Shown here piece after piece: positions 1 to 9,222 of a stretch of DNA of 64,000 bases; position 1 is the first letter of the stretch; each line of letters opens with the position of its first letter. The translations under genes and the position numbers were made by a program. The stretch covers positions 124,001 through 188,000 of the forward strand of contig CAITIE010000052.1 of assembly GCA_903892355.1 (NCBI GenBank), in the 5' to 3' direction. The notes below the pieces were generated by a model. That model did no database searches. It worked only from the letters and a program-made list of their open reading frames with translations, and was not told where the DNA came from. The stretch is from an uncultured Pirellula sp. (GTDB lineage Bacteria > Planctomycetota > Planctomycetia > Pirellulales > Pirellulaceae).

Positions 1-1
1 C

Positions 2-1066
2 GAGGACTACCACTTCGCCAATGACTTTCGAAACAGCAATAAGCTCATCGACCGTTATCTGAATTTGGTGCCTCGTACGGAACGAGCAAAAGCTTTGCTG
101 CTGAAGGCAAAGAACCACGCGGCGTCTGGGGAAGTGGATTTAGCTCTTAATACCTTAGACAATCTAATCCTCTCGAATCCCGACAGCCCCCTTGTTTACG
201 ATGCCAAGCTGATCGCAGCAAAAATGAATTGGAACAAGGGGAATTTCGAACAAGCGGAAATGTTGATTACGGAAAACCTTTATTACGGGAGTTTGCGCCC
301 CGAGAGTCCTCTCTGGAAGGAATCTTTGCTGGAACTCGGTACGTTGATGTACCGCCGCGGGGAACAAATGCAAGTTCAAGCTCAGGGCGCCATCGTCGAA
401 AACCCGTCGAAGGCTTCGACATTACTTCCAGAAATTGAACAAAGCTTTGAGCAATTGATGCGCAGTATCTCAAGCATGGAGGAAGGTCTGAGAAGGTTCA
501 AGGACGATCCACGTAGGTACCAGTTGCTTTACATGACAGCCAAGGCGTACCGGATGGCGTCTTACTGGCCAGATGTTCTGCTCAAAGAGAATCGAGTGAT
601 CAGCGAGGAAGCGATCTCGCAATGGAAAAACCAGCGAAAAGAACTCCTCGTTCGATCACGAGATACTTTTGCCCAACTGAGAAAGGAAATCAACTCTGTT
701 GGCGATGAAGGAGTTCGAGATCCAAATGCCAAAGAAATGCTGCGAAATAGCTATTTCGGAGAGGCCGACCTCCATTTTCACGAAGGCAACTTCAATGCCG
801 CTTTAGAAGCATACCGGGACGTAGCGAATCGCTTCATCAACGAACCGGAGTCTCTCGAAGCGTTTCTCCAAATCGCCCGCTGCCAGGAAGCCATGGGGCA
901 ATTCAGTGAGATGCGACGAACGCTCGAGATGGCCCGCGATGTACTGAGCCGAATCCCTAGCGAGAATGACGAGCGTTTCTTGGCCAACACTCGTCAGAGC
1001 AGAAAAAGTTGGGAAGACCAGATCCAATGGATGCTAGATGCGATCGATCGGAATGGTATTAACTAG
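2..1066 (+). CDS. TPR-repeat protein, 5' end outside the window
   Basis: The reading frame is open from base 2 and there is no stop before 1064-1066, so this is the last 354 residues of a longer protein; the TTG at 65 is internal and not a real start. The visible part is helical with TPR-like pairs (for example the stretch around AKNHAASGEVDLALNTLDN near the left edge, and EADLHFHEGNFNAALEAYRD around base 760-820). The pattern resembles BamD/YbgF-type periplasmic TPR proteins, but no catalytic motif is visible. It runs towards gpx on the other strand with only 18 bases between the stops. Function unknown; TPR scaffold is an inference from helix periodicity. Confidence 0.8.
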   Translation, partial: EDYHFANDFRNSNKLIDRYLNLVPRTERAKALLLKAKNHAASGEVDLALNTLDNLILSNPDSPLVYDAKLIAAKMNWNKGNFEQAEMLITENLYYGSLRPESPLWKESLLELGTLMYRRGEQMQVQAQGAIVENPSKASTLLPEIEQSFEQLMRSISSMEEGLRRFKDDPRRYQLLYMTAKAYRMASYWPDVLLKENRVISEEAISQWKNQRKELLVRSRDTFAQLRKEINSVGDEGVRDPNAKEMLRNSYFGEADLHFHEGNFNAALEAYRDVANRFINEPESLEAFLQIARCQEAMGQFSEMRRTLEMARDVLSRIPSENDERFLANTRQSRKSWEDQIQWMLDAIDRNGIN

Positions 1067-1084
1067 TTGGTCGAGGACCTACGA

Positions 1085-1657
1085 CTAGTTTGCCAATGCC
1101 TTTTCAATGGCTTGGACCATTTCCGGCGAACTTGGGTCGACTCCCGAACCAAATCGACCAATTACATTTCCCTTGCGGTCTACCAAGAACTTTTCGAAGT
1201 TCCATTTGATGGCTCCCTTACCTGCAGGCTTGGTATCAACCCCGGTGAGGTACTTGTACAACCCACATGCATCTCCGCCATTGACGTTTACCTTATCGAG
1301 CATATCAAAGGTGACGTTGTACTTGCTCGAGCAGAACTGCTTAATCTCTTTGTTCGTTCCAGGTTCTTGACCACCAAATTGGTTGCACGGAACACCGATC
1401 ACTGCCAAACCCTTCTCAGCATATGTCTGATGCAGCTTTTGCAACCCCGTGTACTGCTTGGTGTATCCGCAGTTGCTTGCAACATTCACAAATAGAACGA
1501 CCTTGCCTTCGTACTTGCTCAGGTCCACATTCTCGCCTTCAATCGATTTCATCGAGAACGCAAGGGACGGAGGAGCATCTTTGAGAGCCTCCTCTGCCAT
1601 TCCGACGGAGAACAGTGCCATTGCTACAATTCCAGCCAACAAAGTTTTGGATCTCAT
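1085..1657 (-). CDS. exported glutathione peroxidase family protein
   Basis: Thiol peroxidase of the GPx family, expected to reduce hydrogen peroxide or lipid peroxides with thioredoxin or another thiol donor. Residues 1-21 form a signal peptide (hydrophobic LLAGIVAMALFSVGMA), so it should act outside the cytoplasm. The peroxidatic Cys63 lies in NVASNCGYT, and the other family signatures follow: a second Cys91 in VPCNQFGGQEPG with Gln97, and the Trp152-Asn153 pair in KWNFEKFLV. It is a Cys, not a selenocysteine, enzyme. At 190 residues it has the normal monomeric length plus leader. It stands alone between a convergent TPR gene and the lysA gene. The family is certain; the electron donor is not visible. 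Confidence 0.95.
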   Translation of the reverse strand: MRSKTLLAGIVAMALFSVGMAEEALKDAPPSLAFSMKSIEGENVDLSKYEGKVVLFVNVASNCGYTKQYTGLQKLHQTYAEKGLAVIGVPCNQFGGQEPGTNKEIKQFCSSKYNVTFDMLDKVNVNGGDACGLYKYLTGVDTKPAGKGAIKWNFEKFLVDRKGNVIGRFGSGVDPSSPEMVQAIEKALAN

Positions 1658-1746
1658 AAACAGTTCCTAAAGGGGGGACAGAGGGCTTCAAACCGCGCCG
1701 AGTCTCGAACAACTCGATCGAATCGTTAGAAGATTATGGAGGCGTG

Positions 1747-3084
1747 TCAAGCGGAGACAGGGGGGATACTCTCTCCTTGGATCAGACAATCGTACGTTTC
1801 ACGCTTGCGAATGCAATGGACTTTCCCGTCTTCCACAAGGAGTTCCGGGGCTCGATAACGGCCGTTGTAATTGCTGGACATCACAAAGCCGTAGGCCCCG
1901 GCAACCTCCATGATCAAAAAATCTCCAACGCTGGCAGGAGGAAGCTTGCGTTTGGCGACAAACCCCCCTTCTTCCTGCGTAAAGATATCACCGCTTTCGC
2001 ACAGCGGCCCTCCGACCACGACATCCACCAATTCCGTGGGGGTCCTTCCATTACGATGGGCGATCGAAATGGGGTGGTATGCGCCGTACAGAATTGGCCG
2101 GGCCAAATCATTGAATCCGGCATCGAGCAAATAAAAGAGGTTTTCTCCCATCTTTTTGACCGCTCGAATCTCCGCGATCAGAAAACCACTTTCGGCAACC
2201 AGGTAACGCCCGGGTTCCAGTTCCAATGTAATCGCATGTCCAAAGTCCGCTTCAAGCCTCTTTCGGCTCGTATCCCAAAGCCGAAAGTACTGATCTAAAT
2301 CCACATAAGATTGGCCATCTCGGTAGGGCACAGGCAATCCACCGCCGGCGCTGATCGTGGTAAGCGTACGACCAATTTGATGCGCCACCCGCTCGAGCGC
2401 ACTGCACACCTGAGATAGATGCTCCAAATCCGTTCCGGACCCAATGTGCATGTGCAAACCTGTCACTGCGACATTGTGCAAATCCGCCAGCCGAAGGCAT
2501 CGGTCGACATCTTCATGCCAAATACCATGCTTGGATTGCGGGCCCCCTGTATTGGTCTTTTGACTATGCCCATGCCCGAAACCTGGATTGATTCGAAGCG
2601 TCACACTCGCGCCGGGGACGGCACTCCCCAACTGCTCGATCATGTCTGGTGATCCACAGTTCACATGCAACCCCAACTCCTTGACCAAGTCGATCGCTTC
2701 ACGATCGAAAACATCTGCGGTGTAAACAATTCCATGAGGTTTGCTGTGAGGATCGAATCCGGCCGACAACGCTCGACGGACTTCTCCAGCACTAACCGCA
2801 TCTACAACCACGCCGAGCCGACGCAATCGGTCGAGAATCGCGATGTTGGAGCATGCTTTTTGCGCATAACGCACGACATCGAAAGCCTTGAGATCTGCGA
2901 CTCTCCGTCGTATTACGCCCATGTCATAGACATAGCATGGCGTACCGTACTGAGCTACTAGATCGACAATCGGCTGCCCCGCGATGTCTTGTCTCGTTGT
3001 GCTAAAGCGATTGGTGGCTGCCGACATTTGCTGCGTATCTTTCCGTTCGAAAGTAGATGATGCGTTGAGTTGGGAGAGACGCAT
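1747..3084 (-). CDS. lysA: diaminopimelate decarboxylase
   Basis: PLP enzyme that decarboxylates meso-diaminopimelate to L-lysine, the last step of lysine synthesis. It has the fold III alanine-racemase-type barrel: the PLP lysine is Lys76 in VRYAQKACSN, followed by HIGSG, the glycine-rich GGGLP, the phosphate-binding EPGRYLVAESG, and the C-terminal domain motif GPLCESGD carrying the substrate-contacting Cys. Length 445 is slightly above the usual 410-430 because of the N-terminus. An internal ATG at 3027 (Met20, MSAATNRF) has a GGAAAG about 11 bases upstream and may be the true start; the ATG at 3084 has no clear ribosome site. Ornithine/arginine decarboxylases share the fold, but the cysteine motif and overall pattern favour LysA. 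Confidence 0.93.
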   Translation of the reverse strand: MRLSQLNASSTFERKDTQQMSAATNRFSTTRQDIAGQPIVDLVAQYGTPCYVYDMGVIRRRVADLKAFDVVRYAQKACSNIAILDRLRRLGVVVDAVSAGEVRRALSAGFDPHSKPHGIVYTADVFDREAIDLVKELGLHVNCGSPDMIEQLGSAVPGASVTLRINPGFGHGHSQKTNTGGPQSKHGIWHEDVDRCLRLADLHNVAVTGLHMHIGSGTDLEHLSQVCSALERVAHQIGRTLTTISAGGGLPVPYRDGQSYVDLDQYFRLWDTSRKRLEADFGHAITLELEPGRYLVAESGFLIAEIRAVKKMGENLFYLLDAGFNDLARPILYGAYHPISIAHRNGRTPTELVDVVVGGPLCESGDIFTQEEGGFVAKRKLPPASVGDFLIMEVAGAYGFVMSSNYNGRYRAPELLVEDGKVHCIRKRETYDCLIQGESIPPVSA

Positions 3085-3250
3085 TCCGTTACGTTGAAAA
3101 CGACCGCCCTACGACTGAATCGCTTTCCACTCCGTCTCCCATGCCTTTATTCCCGTGCGTGTATTCCAGTTCCTATCCCGCAATCCATAACCATCCTGCC
3201 ACGGGCGTGTTGTGCAATGAGACTATTCTGCAACCCGTGAGCGAACTATG

Positions 3251-4147
3251 CTAGGAGTCCGACCATTTTTTATTCTGAGCCGATCGGTTTCGGACGGATT
3301 GTGAATACCGTTCTAGAAACTTCTTTTCGCGAGAACTGAGCGAATCCTTGCCGGAGATGTGAATTTTCTCGAGCAAGCGATCTGCTTCCGCCGCATCCTT
3401 TTCTTCTCGTTCAAAATCGCGTTCCGAGTGGACCTTCAATCGAGGTCCGGTCAGTCTGCGAAGGACCTTTCGACATGCATCTGCGGGGGATTCCAGAAAC
3501 GAGAAATTCCACCTCAGAAAGAAATAGAGGGCAGCGAACAAAATACCGAAAATATGCACGTCGTACGCGACACCTTGAGCCGACTGCAAAAAGAAATTAC
3601 TCAAGACAAAAATCACACCGAGCACCCAAGCGGGCATCGGGAAAACGATGAACACGACCGTCGCACGCGGATAGTTGAACACAAAAAGCATCGAGATGCA
3701 CAGAACAGCCCCGGAGGCACCGAGAACCGGGATGGAACCACCGGTAAAAAACCGGGTCAGCAACCAGCACACACCACAAAACAAGGCGCTGATCAGATAA
3801 ATCCGTAGGAACTCATTTCGTCCATAGGTTTGCTCAACAGCGCGCCCCATGAAGTACAGGCTGAGCATGTTGAAGAAGATGTGCGATGGGCTACTCGCAT
3901 CGTGCGCAAATGCATACGTAAACGTCCGTATCCATTTCAGCGGTTCCGCCCAATCCTGCGGCCACAGCATCAACGCTTCGTTGACCTTGCCTTGGTTCCC
4001 TACCGTGGGGGATCCAAAAAGCATGTTCGCAATGAACACCGCAACGTTGACGATGATGAGGATAGAAACAGCAGACCGCTGGTTCCAATCTGGCCTCAGG
4101 TCGAGTCCAGATTCCTCTCTGTAGTATCCGCGATCGTAGAGTCCCAT
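3251..4147 (-). CDS. rhomboid family intramembrane serine protease
   Basis: Membrane protease expected to cleave single-pass membrane proteins inside the lipid bilayer. Six or so hydrophobic segments run from residue 27 to about 215. The catalytic serine is Ser145 in GASGA, the general base His198 in YDVHIFG, and Asn93 in HIFFNMLSL corresponds to the oxyanion-side HxxxN of the family. The last 85 residues are a charged cytosolic tail (RDFEREEKDAAEADRLLEK) ending in an arginine-rich helix, which resembles the C-terminal domain found on some bacterial rhomboids. Substrate unknown. A 17-base direct repeat lies just upstream of its start. Confidence 0.93.
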   Translation of the reverse strand: MGLYDRGYYREESGLDLRPDWNQRSAVSILIIVNVAVFIANMLFGSPTVGNQGKVNEALMLWPQDWAEPLKWIRTFTYAFAHDASSPSHIFFNMLSLYFMGRAVEQTYGRNEFLRIYLISALFCGVCWLLTRFFTGGSIPVLGASGAVLCISMLFVFNYPRATVVFIVFPMPAWVLGVIFVLSNFFLQSAQGVAYDVHIFGILFAALYFFLRWNFSFLESPADACRKVLRRLTGPRLKVHSERDFEREEKDAAEADRLLEKIHISGKDSLSSREKKFLERYSQSVRNRSAQNKKWSDS

Positions 4148-4180
4148 GCTGGCGTAGTTTAGCAGACCTTCTCGATATTG

Positions 4181-4214
4181 ATCAGTGGGCTTCTTGCATC
4201 AGTGGACTTCTTGC
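4181..4214. repeat. 17-bp direct repeat, two copies, upstream of the rhomboid gene
   Basis: Two adjacent copies of ATCAGTGGGCTTCTTGC (4181-4197) and ATCAGTGGACTTCTTGC (4198-4214) differ at one base. They lie 34 bases upstream of the rhomboid start on the minus strand and just past the stop of the next gene upstream. They could be a duplicated operator or a simple slippage duplication. Confidence 0.85.
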
Positions 4215-4239
4215 AAACGCTCACAAGCTTTCGGATGAA

Positions 4240-6012
4240 TTAGCTCTGATCGCTGGGATTGTCGAGCTTGGGAGGACGATTACCACCCTCGGGGGAACCT
4301 TCCGACGCAGGAGTCGCGGCCGGAGTCTCAGACGTTGGCGACTCGGGCGTGGGGGTCTCCTCTGCAGGCTTTGCCACTGGCTCGGAGAAACCGTATGCCT
4401 TCGCGAGCGGGGTACTGAAGAAATCCTCAGGGCTTCCCAATTCCGAGGATTTGGCTCTCCAATCCGCCAGCGTTTTCTCCACGTTGAAATCGAGGTAGTC
4501 GGCGTCATAGGCCCGTCGGAACATCATGAACTCGTAAAGAACAAACCGTTCGTCGATCTCTTCATCGATCAGCTTTTTGTAACGATTGATCGACTTGAGA
4601 ACATCCTCACCCACATCTTCGGTCATCACGACGGGATAAAATCGAAAGACTTTGTCCCAACGCACCCAGGCAGCTTCGTACTTCTCAACAGCCCCCTTGA
4701 TGTCGGCAACATCGATCAGTTGGTTGGCCTCGAACATCAACCGTCGGGCATCAACCATCATCTGCTGTTGCTCAGCGAGCGCCCGTACTTCCCAATACGC
4801 GTAGTTGACTTGATCGCGAAGCGAATTGGTGTTGCGGGCATAGTCTTCTGCTGCGGATAGATCGTTAGCCAATTCCAAAGCCTCGATCTGATTCGCTCGA
4901 GGCAATTGCCCAGCGAGTTCTTGGTAGGTAGGCTCGATCATCGTCTCAACTTCCGCCGCAGCGATGCGATCTTGGGTGTTTCGCTCGTTGGCAGGCTTGC
5001 TGTACGCTTCCAACTTTGCAGCGGGAACTTTACTCTTCTTCGACTCGCGAACCACTTCTCTGACGCTCTGCGTTAAATCGAAGAACTTTTTCTTGAGATC
5101 AAGAACGTTTTGCTTTGCAATATCGAGGCTTCTCAGGGTCACCGCCGTGGACGATGTCCCACCTAGTTCCCTGTTCCCGAAATCCTTCCACTCCCGACTC
5201 GCTCGCTCCCAAACGAACCTAGCCCGATCATCGAGGACCCCTTCATCTTCGATAGCTTCACCATGATACATCTGCCACAAAGGGGCGTAGCTAAACAGCA
5301 AGTGAGGAGATTTTTTGATCGGTGCGCCTTCGGTAACCAACCGATAAGCCGCTTCAAACCAAAGCTTGCCAACAAGCCAGTTATCAGGTTTACGATCAGG
5401 ACCCATGGCATCATCCGACGTTGCATTCAGCCCTTTTTCGACGAAGTACTGATGGAACTCATTGTCGCTTCGGAAGAGATCCCGGTACTGCCTTTTTTCA
5501 TCGGCCTTCCCGAGTTTGTTGCCGACATAATGCCCCAGCTCATACTGCAAAATCGGCTTGCGAGTATTGAACTTGGTCCCTTTGACCAGATAGTCGATTC
5601 CTTTCTTTACCCACTCATACCGCTGACGGAAGTCCTCGAACTCCGGCGATACGTTGTAGCTCAAGTTGTGAGCTTGATGCTGCCATACACTGATGAAGTG
5701 GGGTTGCAGCAACGCGATCTGGTTCAGCGTAGCGGAGAAACGATCAAAGTATTTCTCTTCTTTGTAGTAATCCGCGCGAATCCAGAGGATGGTGGACGCG
5801 ATTCCGCGCATACCCAAGGTCGCCAAACGCATGCTCTCGCTGGTCGGATCCAACTTGCCAAGATCCGCTTGCCCGATCCTGTATCGGCTCCGCATCTCGG
5901 TGATCTTGCCTTCCCCCTTGCTCGCGGGACGCCCTAAGTAATAGAGGGGTAGCAACAACGCGACAATCGCGAGAATGTAAACAATTTTTCGGCCCAAACT
6001 TCGATTGTTCAC
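4240..6012 (-). CDS. membrane-anchored helical protein coupled to an ABC-2 exporter
   Basis: Not recognised as a named family. An N-terminal anchor (residues 9-27, IVYILAIVALLLPLYYLG) is followed by about 520 residues of mainly helical, charged sequence that should face outside, and a low-complexity tail rich in Pro, Thr, Glu and Ser from about residue 545 to the end. Several stretches (for example DYYKEEKYFDRFSATLNQ and KGAVEKYEAAWVRWDKV) look like TPR-type helices. Its ATG overlaps the stop of the upstream permease gene by four bases (ATGA at 6009-6012), so the two are translationally coupled. I infer that it is the extracytoplasmic partner of the ABC exporter encoded by the two genes upstream. 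No catalytic motif seen. Confidence 0.85.
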   Translation of the reverse strand: MNNRSLGRKIVYILAIVALLLPLYYLGRPASKGEGKITEMRSRYRIGQADLGKLDPTSESMRLATLGMRGIASTILWIRADYYKEEKYFDRFSATLNQIALLQPHFISVWQHQAHNLSYNVSPEFEDFRQRYEWVKKGIDYLVKGTKFNTRKPILQYELGHYVGNKLGKADEKRQYRDLFRSDNEFHQYFVEKGLNATSDDAMGPDRKPDNWLVGKLWFEAAYRLVTEGAPIKKSPHLLFSYAPLWQMYHGEAIEDEGVLDDRARFVWERASREWKDFGNRELGGTSSTAVTLRSLDIAKQNVLDLKKKFFDLTQSVREVVRESKKSKVPAAKLEAYSKPANERNTQDRIAAAEVETMIEPTYQELAGQLPRANQIEALELANDLSAAEDYARNTNSLRDQVNYAYWEVRALAEQQQMMVDARRLMFEANQLIDVADIKGAVEKYEAAWVRWDKVFRFYPVVMTEDVGEDVLKSINRYKKLIDEEIDERFVLYEFMMFRRAYDADYLDFNVEKTLADWRAKSSELGSPEDFFSTPLAKAYGFSEPVAKPAEETPTPESPTSETPAATPASEGSPEGGNRPPKLDNPSDQS

Positions 6013-7787
6013 GCTGCCATCTCCCGTGTTTTCAGGAAGAAATAACTCACCAAACTAGTCAATATAAAATACCCGAATGCGATGGTTAAATGGCGACCCA
6101 GCAACCCCCCGAACAAGTTGAATCCGTAGGCCACGAAATCCGCTGTTCCGAGTTGGTCAAAGTTTGGAACCGCATTCTTTAGCTGGACGACAGCTCTCAA
6201 CAACTGCTCATCAATCTTCGTGATCGCTGTTTGCAACGCTTCATTGCCCAGATCGAGTTCGATTTGCGAACCTGTTTGCAAAGGAATTCGAATCAACGAC
6301 TCCAGTGGCCCACCACCCTTGGTGTTGGTGCTCTGAATCTGATCGATGAAGAACCCGAAGAATCCCAACACGATTGCAGAGATCGTTGCGATGATTGCAA
6401 CCGGCCCCGATAAGAACGTTGAAAACATCACCCCGAAACAAATGACGATGAACATCTGCAACCAAATGCTAATGTAACCCTTTACAAAGTTCCACCAGAA
6501 CTGCAGATCATTCGGCCGAAGATAAACGTCCGCAGCGGCCATCCCCAAGTACTGCCCACGGTCTTGGCATCGAATGACAACCTCAAAGCTGCCGTTGGGG
6601 GCTATGTCCTTGAAGAAATCCAGTTCGGCTGGCTGACCATCTTTGAATCCCTTCACGTTCGTCTTGATCGTTCGGCGGTCGACCTGAAACTCCTTGACCT
6701 TGAAGGCTTCGCGTTCCGTTTCGGCGTTGCCATCGATACTTCGAAAATAAATGATGCCACCCACCGGGGTAACAATATCCCCTTTGTAGGTCCGAAACGC
6801 CGAGATCGTCATGTCATAACTGATGACGTCCTTGAACAACGAGGGGGAGACCCCTTCGAACCGCCAAACAGCGCTCGAGAGTGTATCTCCTTCGATGTAC
6901 TTCTGGTACTCCGACATGTAACCGACGTTGTAACCGGTGTTATTTTCCCCATCGCGTCCAGTGAACGCCAACGATTTTGCGTAGACAGGGACCCTCGCCG
7001 TCAAATCGTCGATCGGTTCCTTGACGACAATCTTATCCCCCACCTTCTCGACGATGTGGCGGTGTCCTTTTACCTCATTGGTCGTTCCGCGTCCCGATTC
7101 ATTGAGCGTGTAGGTGTGTTTGTGCCGACTGACGAACGAGGTTTCGCCAATGGTCCCGTCCGCTGAGGTCGTCACGGTCTCATGCGTGTGCTTCAACCCC
7201 CGCACGACGAACACATAACTCAATAATCCCATGGCTACCAAAACCATAGTTCCGATAGCGGTGAACCCCAGCACACGCCCGAGAAACAACTCCAGCGGAC
7301 GAACAGGCTTGGTAACAATCGTATAAATCGTTCGGCTTTTGATATCCGCTGGGATGCTGAAGCAACTCACGAACAGCCCGAGGACGATGACCATGTAATT
7401 CGTCATCGTCAACACGAAGGAAATATAGAGCCGTGCAGGATAGTCCGCATTTTCATCGAGGTACCATCCAGCAAACATCATTCCGACGATAAAGATACCG
7501 ACAACAACCAAGACCTTTTTCCGAATCGACTCTTTGATGGCGAGTTTCGCCATAGCAAAGATCCGCCGAAAGGACATCTTAGGAATGTCGACGGTGAATA
7601 ACTGGCCAATGATGCGAGCGACTTGAAGGAACCCTTCACTCGGCCCATGCTTGATCACGGCTACGATGTAACCGATAACAAACCCAAGGATGGCGAGGAC
7701 TAGGGCCAAAAAGAATCCATCGCGGAGGCCGTTCTTTTGAAACAACCACTCGCTGTAGGTCCAAAACTGTTCAGGTGAAAGTCGCAT
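6009..7787 (-). CDS. ABC-2 type transporter permease with a large His-rich external loop
   Basis: Membrane subunit of an ABC exporter. Hydrophobic helices lie at about residues 22-44, 92-108, 119-143 and 170-195, then a roughly 240-residue hydrophilic insertion, then further helices from about 455 to the end. The segment IPADIKSRTIYTIVTKPVRP is typical of ABC-2 permeases of the NosY/gliding type. The insertion carries three HxH pairs: His200/His202, His222/His224 and His242/His244, spaced 22 and 20 residues apart, suggesting metal binding. The downstream gene overlaps its stop by four bases; the ATPase gene lies 95 bases upstream on the same strand. Substrate unknown. Confidence 0.9.
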   Translation of the reverse strand: MRLSPEQFWTYSEWLFQKNGLRDGFFLALVLAILGFVIGYIVAVIKHGPSEGFLQVARIIGQLFTVDIPKMSFRRIFAMAKLAIKESIRKKVLVVVGIFIVGMMFAGWYLDENADYPARLYISFVLTMTNYMVIVLGLFVSCFSIPADIKSRTIYTIVTKPVRPLELFLGRVLGFTAIGTMVLVAMGLLSYVFVVRGLKHTHETVTTSADGTIGETSFVSRHKHTYTLNESGRGTTNEVKGHRHIVEKVGDKIVVKEPIDDLTARVPVYAKSLAFTGRDGENNTGYNVGYMSEYQKYIEGDTLSSAVWRFEGVSPSLFKDVISYDMTISAFRTYKGDIVTPVGGIIYFRSIDGNAETEREAFKVKEFQVDRRTIKTNVKGFKDGQPAELDFFKDIAPNGSFEVVIRCQDRGQYLGMAAADVYLRPNDLQFWWNFVKGYISIWLQMFIVICFGVMFSTFLSGPVAIIATISAIVLGFFGFFIDQIQSTNTKGGGPLESLIRIPLQTGSQIELDLGNEALQTAITKIDEQLLRAVVQLKNAVPNFDQLGTADFVAYGFNLFGGLLGRHLTIAFGYFILTSLVSYFFLKTREMAA

Positions 7788-7882
7788 AATCGATTTGCTT
7801 CAACAGCACCGAAATCACGGAATCAAAATTCGAAAGGAGGTCAAACGCCAGAATATCCCGACGCTTTTCGTTGGCTTGACGG

Positions 7883-8812
7883 CTAGGAATTGCTGCCCCG
7901 ACGACCGGGTCGCTGCTCGCTTTCGCGAACGATATCCAAGAACAACTCTTCCATCGTTGTCGTCGGGTTATCCATCCGCTTGAGCGCACCCCCCGATCGT
8001 TCGATGATTCCTTGGATCTCCTTCTTGGCTTCTTCCGAGAGCCCTGACGCATGTATCTCGGTCACATCCTGCACCTTGAGCAGACTATCGACCCGCCCTA
8101 GCTCCTTGAGTTCTCCCTGGTGAAGTATAGCAACCCGATCACAAACATCCTGAACGTCCGCCAACTGGTGCGAGCACAGCAGGATCGTCTTGCCCTCTTC
8201 ACGCAAGCGGAGAATCAAATCCTTCATCTCGCGAGTACCGATTGGATCCAAACCGGTTGTCGGTTCATCGAGGACCAGAAACTCTGGTTCATTGATTAGG
8301 GCTTGTGCGAGGCCTATCCGGCGGGTCATACCTTTGGAGTACTCTCGCAATTGCCGACGTCGAGCGCGTTGCAGTCCGACCATTTGAATCAGCTTCTCGG
8401 TCCGCTCCCTTCGGACTTCGGCCGACATATCGAAAAGGCGACCGTAAAAATCGAGCGTTTCCTCGGCATTCAAGAACTTGTACAGATAGGACTCTTCCGG
8501 AAGGTAACCGATCCGCTCGTTTTTGGAGACGTCGGTAGCCTCTTTGCCGAAAACGAATACTCGGCCCGCCGTCGGGAACAAAAGCCCCAGCATCAGCTTA
8601 ATCGTCGTCGACTTCCCAGACCCGTTTGGCCCCAAAAGCCCAAAGATCTCCCCCTTCCGGACTTCCAAATCCAACGACTTGAGAGCGTTCACCTTCTTGC
8701 GTCCCCAGAAATCGCGGTAGATCTTTCCTAGGTTGCGGGTCTCCACGATAACGTTCGTGGGATCGTTGACGGAATTGGGTGCCGCCGGATTTTGGGCCAG
8801 AGTCGTCGCCAT
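7883..8812 (-). CDS. ABC transporter ATP-binding protein
   Basis: Cytoplasmic ATPase driving the exporter encoded downstream. Visible motifs are Walker A (GPNGSGKST, residues 61-69 from this start), Q-loop region (IGYLPEES), a signature variant YSKGMTRR in place of LSGGQ, Walker B with D-loop ([13 protein letters not shown]) and the switch histidine (LLCSHQLAD). This is the CcmA/NatA/NosF-like class that pairs with ABC-2 permeases. The frame is open back to an ATG at 8920, but the extra 36 residues are proline-rich and unlike the family, whereas Met at 8812 (MATTLAQNP) fits the usual N-terminus; no strong ribosome site decides it. Forms an operon with the permease and the 590-residue membrane protein. 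Confidence 0.93.
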   Translation of the reverse strand: MATTLAQNPAAPNSVNDPTNVIVETRNLGKIYRDFWGRKKVNALKSLDLEVRKGEIFGLLGPNGSGKSTTIKLMLGLLFPTAGRVFVFGKEATDVSKNERIGYLPEESYLYKFLNAEETLDFYGRLFDMSAEVRRERTEKLIQMVGLQRARRRQLREYSKGMTRRIGLAQALINEPEFLVLDEPTTGLDPIGTREMKDLILRLREEGKTILLCSHQLADVQDVCDRVAILHQGELKELGRVDSLLKVQDVTEIHASGLSEEAKKEIQGIIERSGGALKRMDNPTTTMEELFLDIVRESEQRPGRRGSNS

Positions 8813-9222
8813 TTGAATCGCGTGGGTAAGTAAGGGAGAAGTGGTCGGACTGGATCGAAGGGGGCCGCCGCTCGTGATTTTCGGACGGGGGGCAACATAC
8901 ACAAAAACTGGAACTATCAAGCGCCGAAATCGCGCACTTTTCGTTTACGCTTTCCTAGCGCAGGTGGTTCATCGAGACACAGGAAAGGTCTCAAAGAACA
9001 GGAAAAACACTACCGGGACGTCTTTTCGGAAAGGAATACAGGCTTTACAAAGGCTCAAATTCCCCGTTCCGGCAGTCCCCATTTTGGCGAGGCTCCCTAT
9101 AATTTACGGGATTCCTGGTGCCCGAACGTTTGCCTTGCTTCTCGAAACGCATTGCCACGGTCACATCTCGCCACGGTCACATCGCGGCGTTGTTCGAACC
9201 GAATTTGATCGAAAAGAGTTTG
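8813..9222. other. divergent intergenic region between the ABC ATPase and folC
   Basis: About 410 bases with no gene I can support. It must hold the promoters of the ABC operon (minus) and folC (plus). A perfect TATAAT lies at 9098-9103 but without a convincing -35 hexamer at the right distance. Open frames that cross this stretch on both strands continue far into folC in the wrong frame and have no family features. Confidence 0.5.

Noticed and set aside
1744-2298. 184-codon plus-strand frame opposite lysA
   Set aside because: lysA is unambiguous from its catalytic motifs on the other strand; the antisense frame is a composition effect.
5263-5937. 224-codon plus-strand frame opposite the 590-residue gene
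   Set aside because: It is antisense to a gene with leader helix and four-base coupling; its product has no recognisable family.
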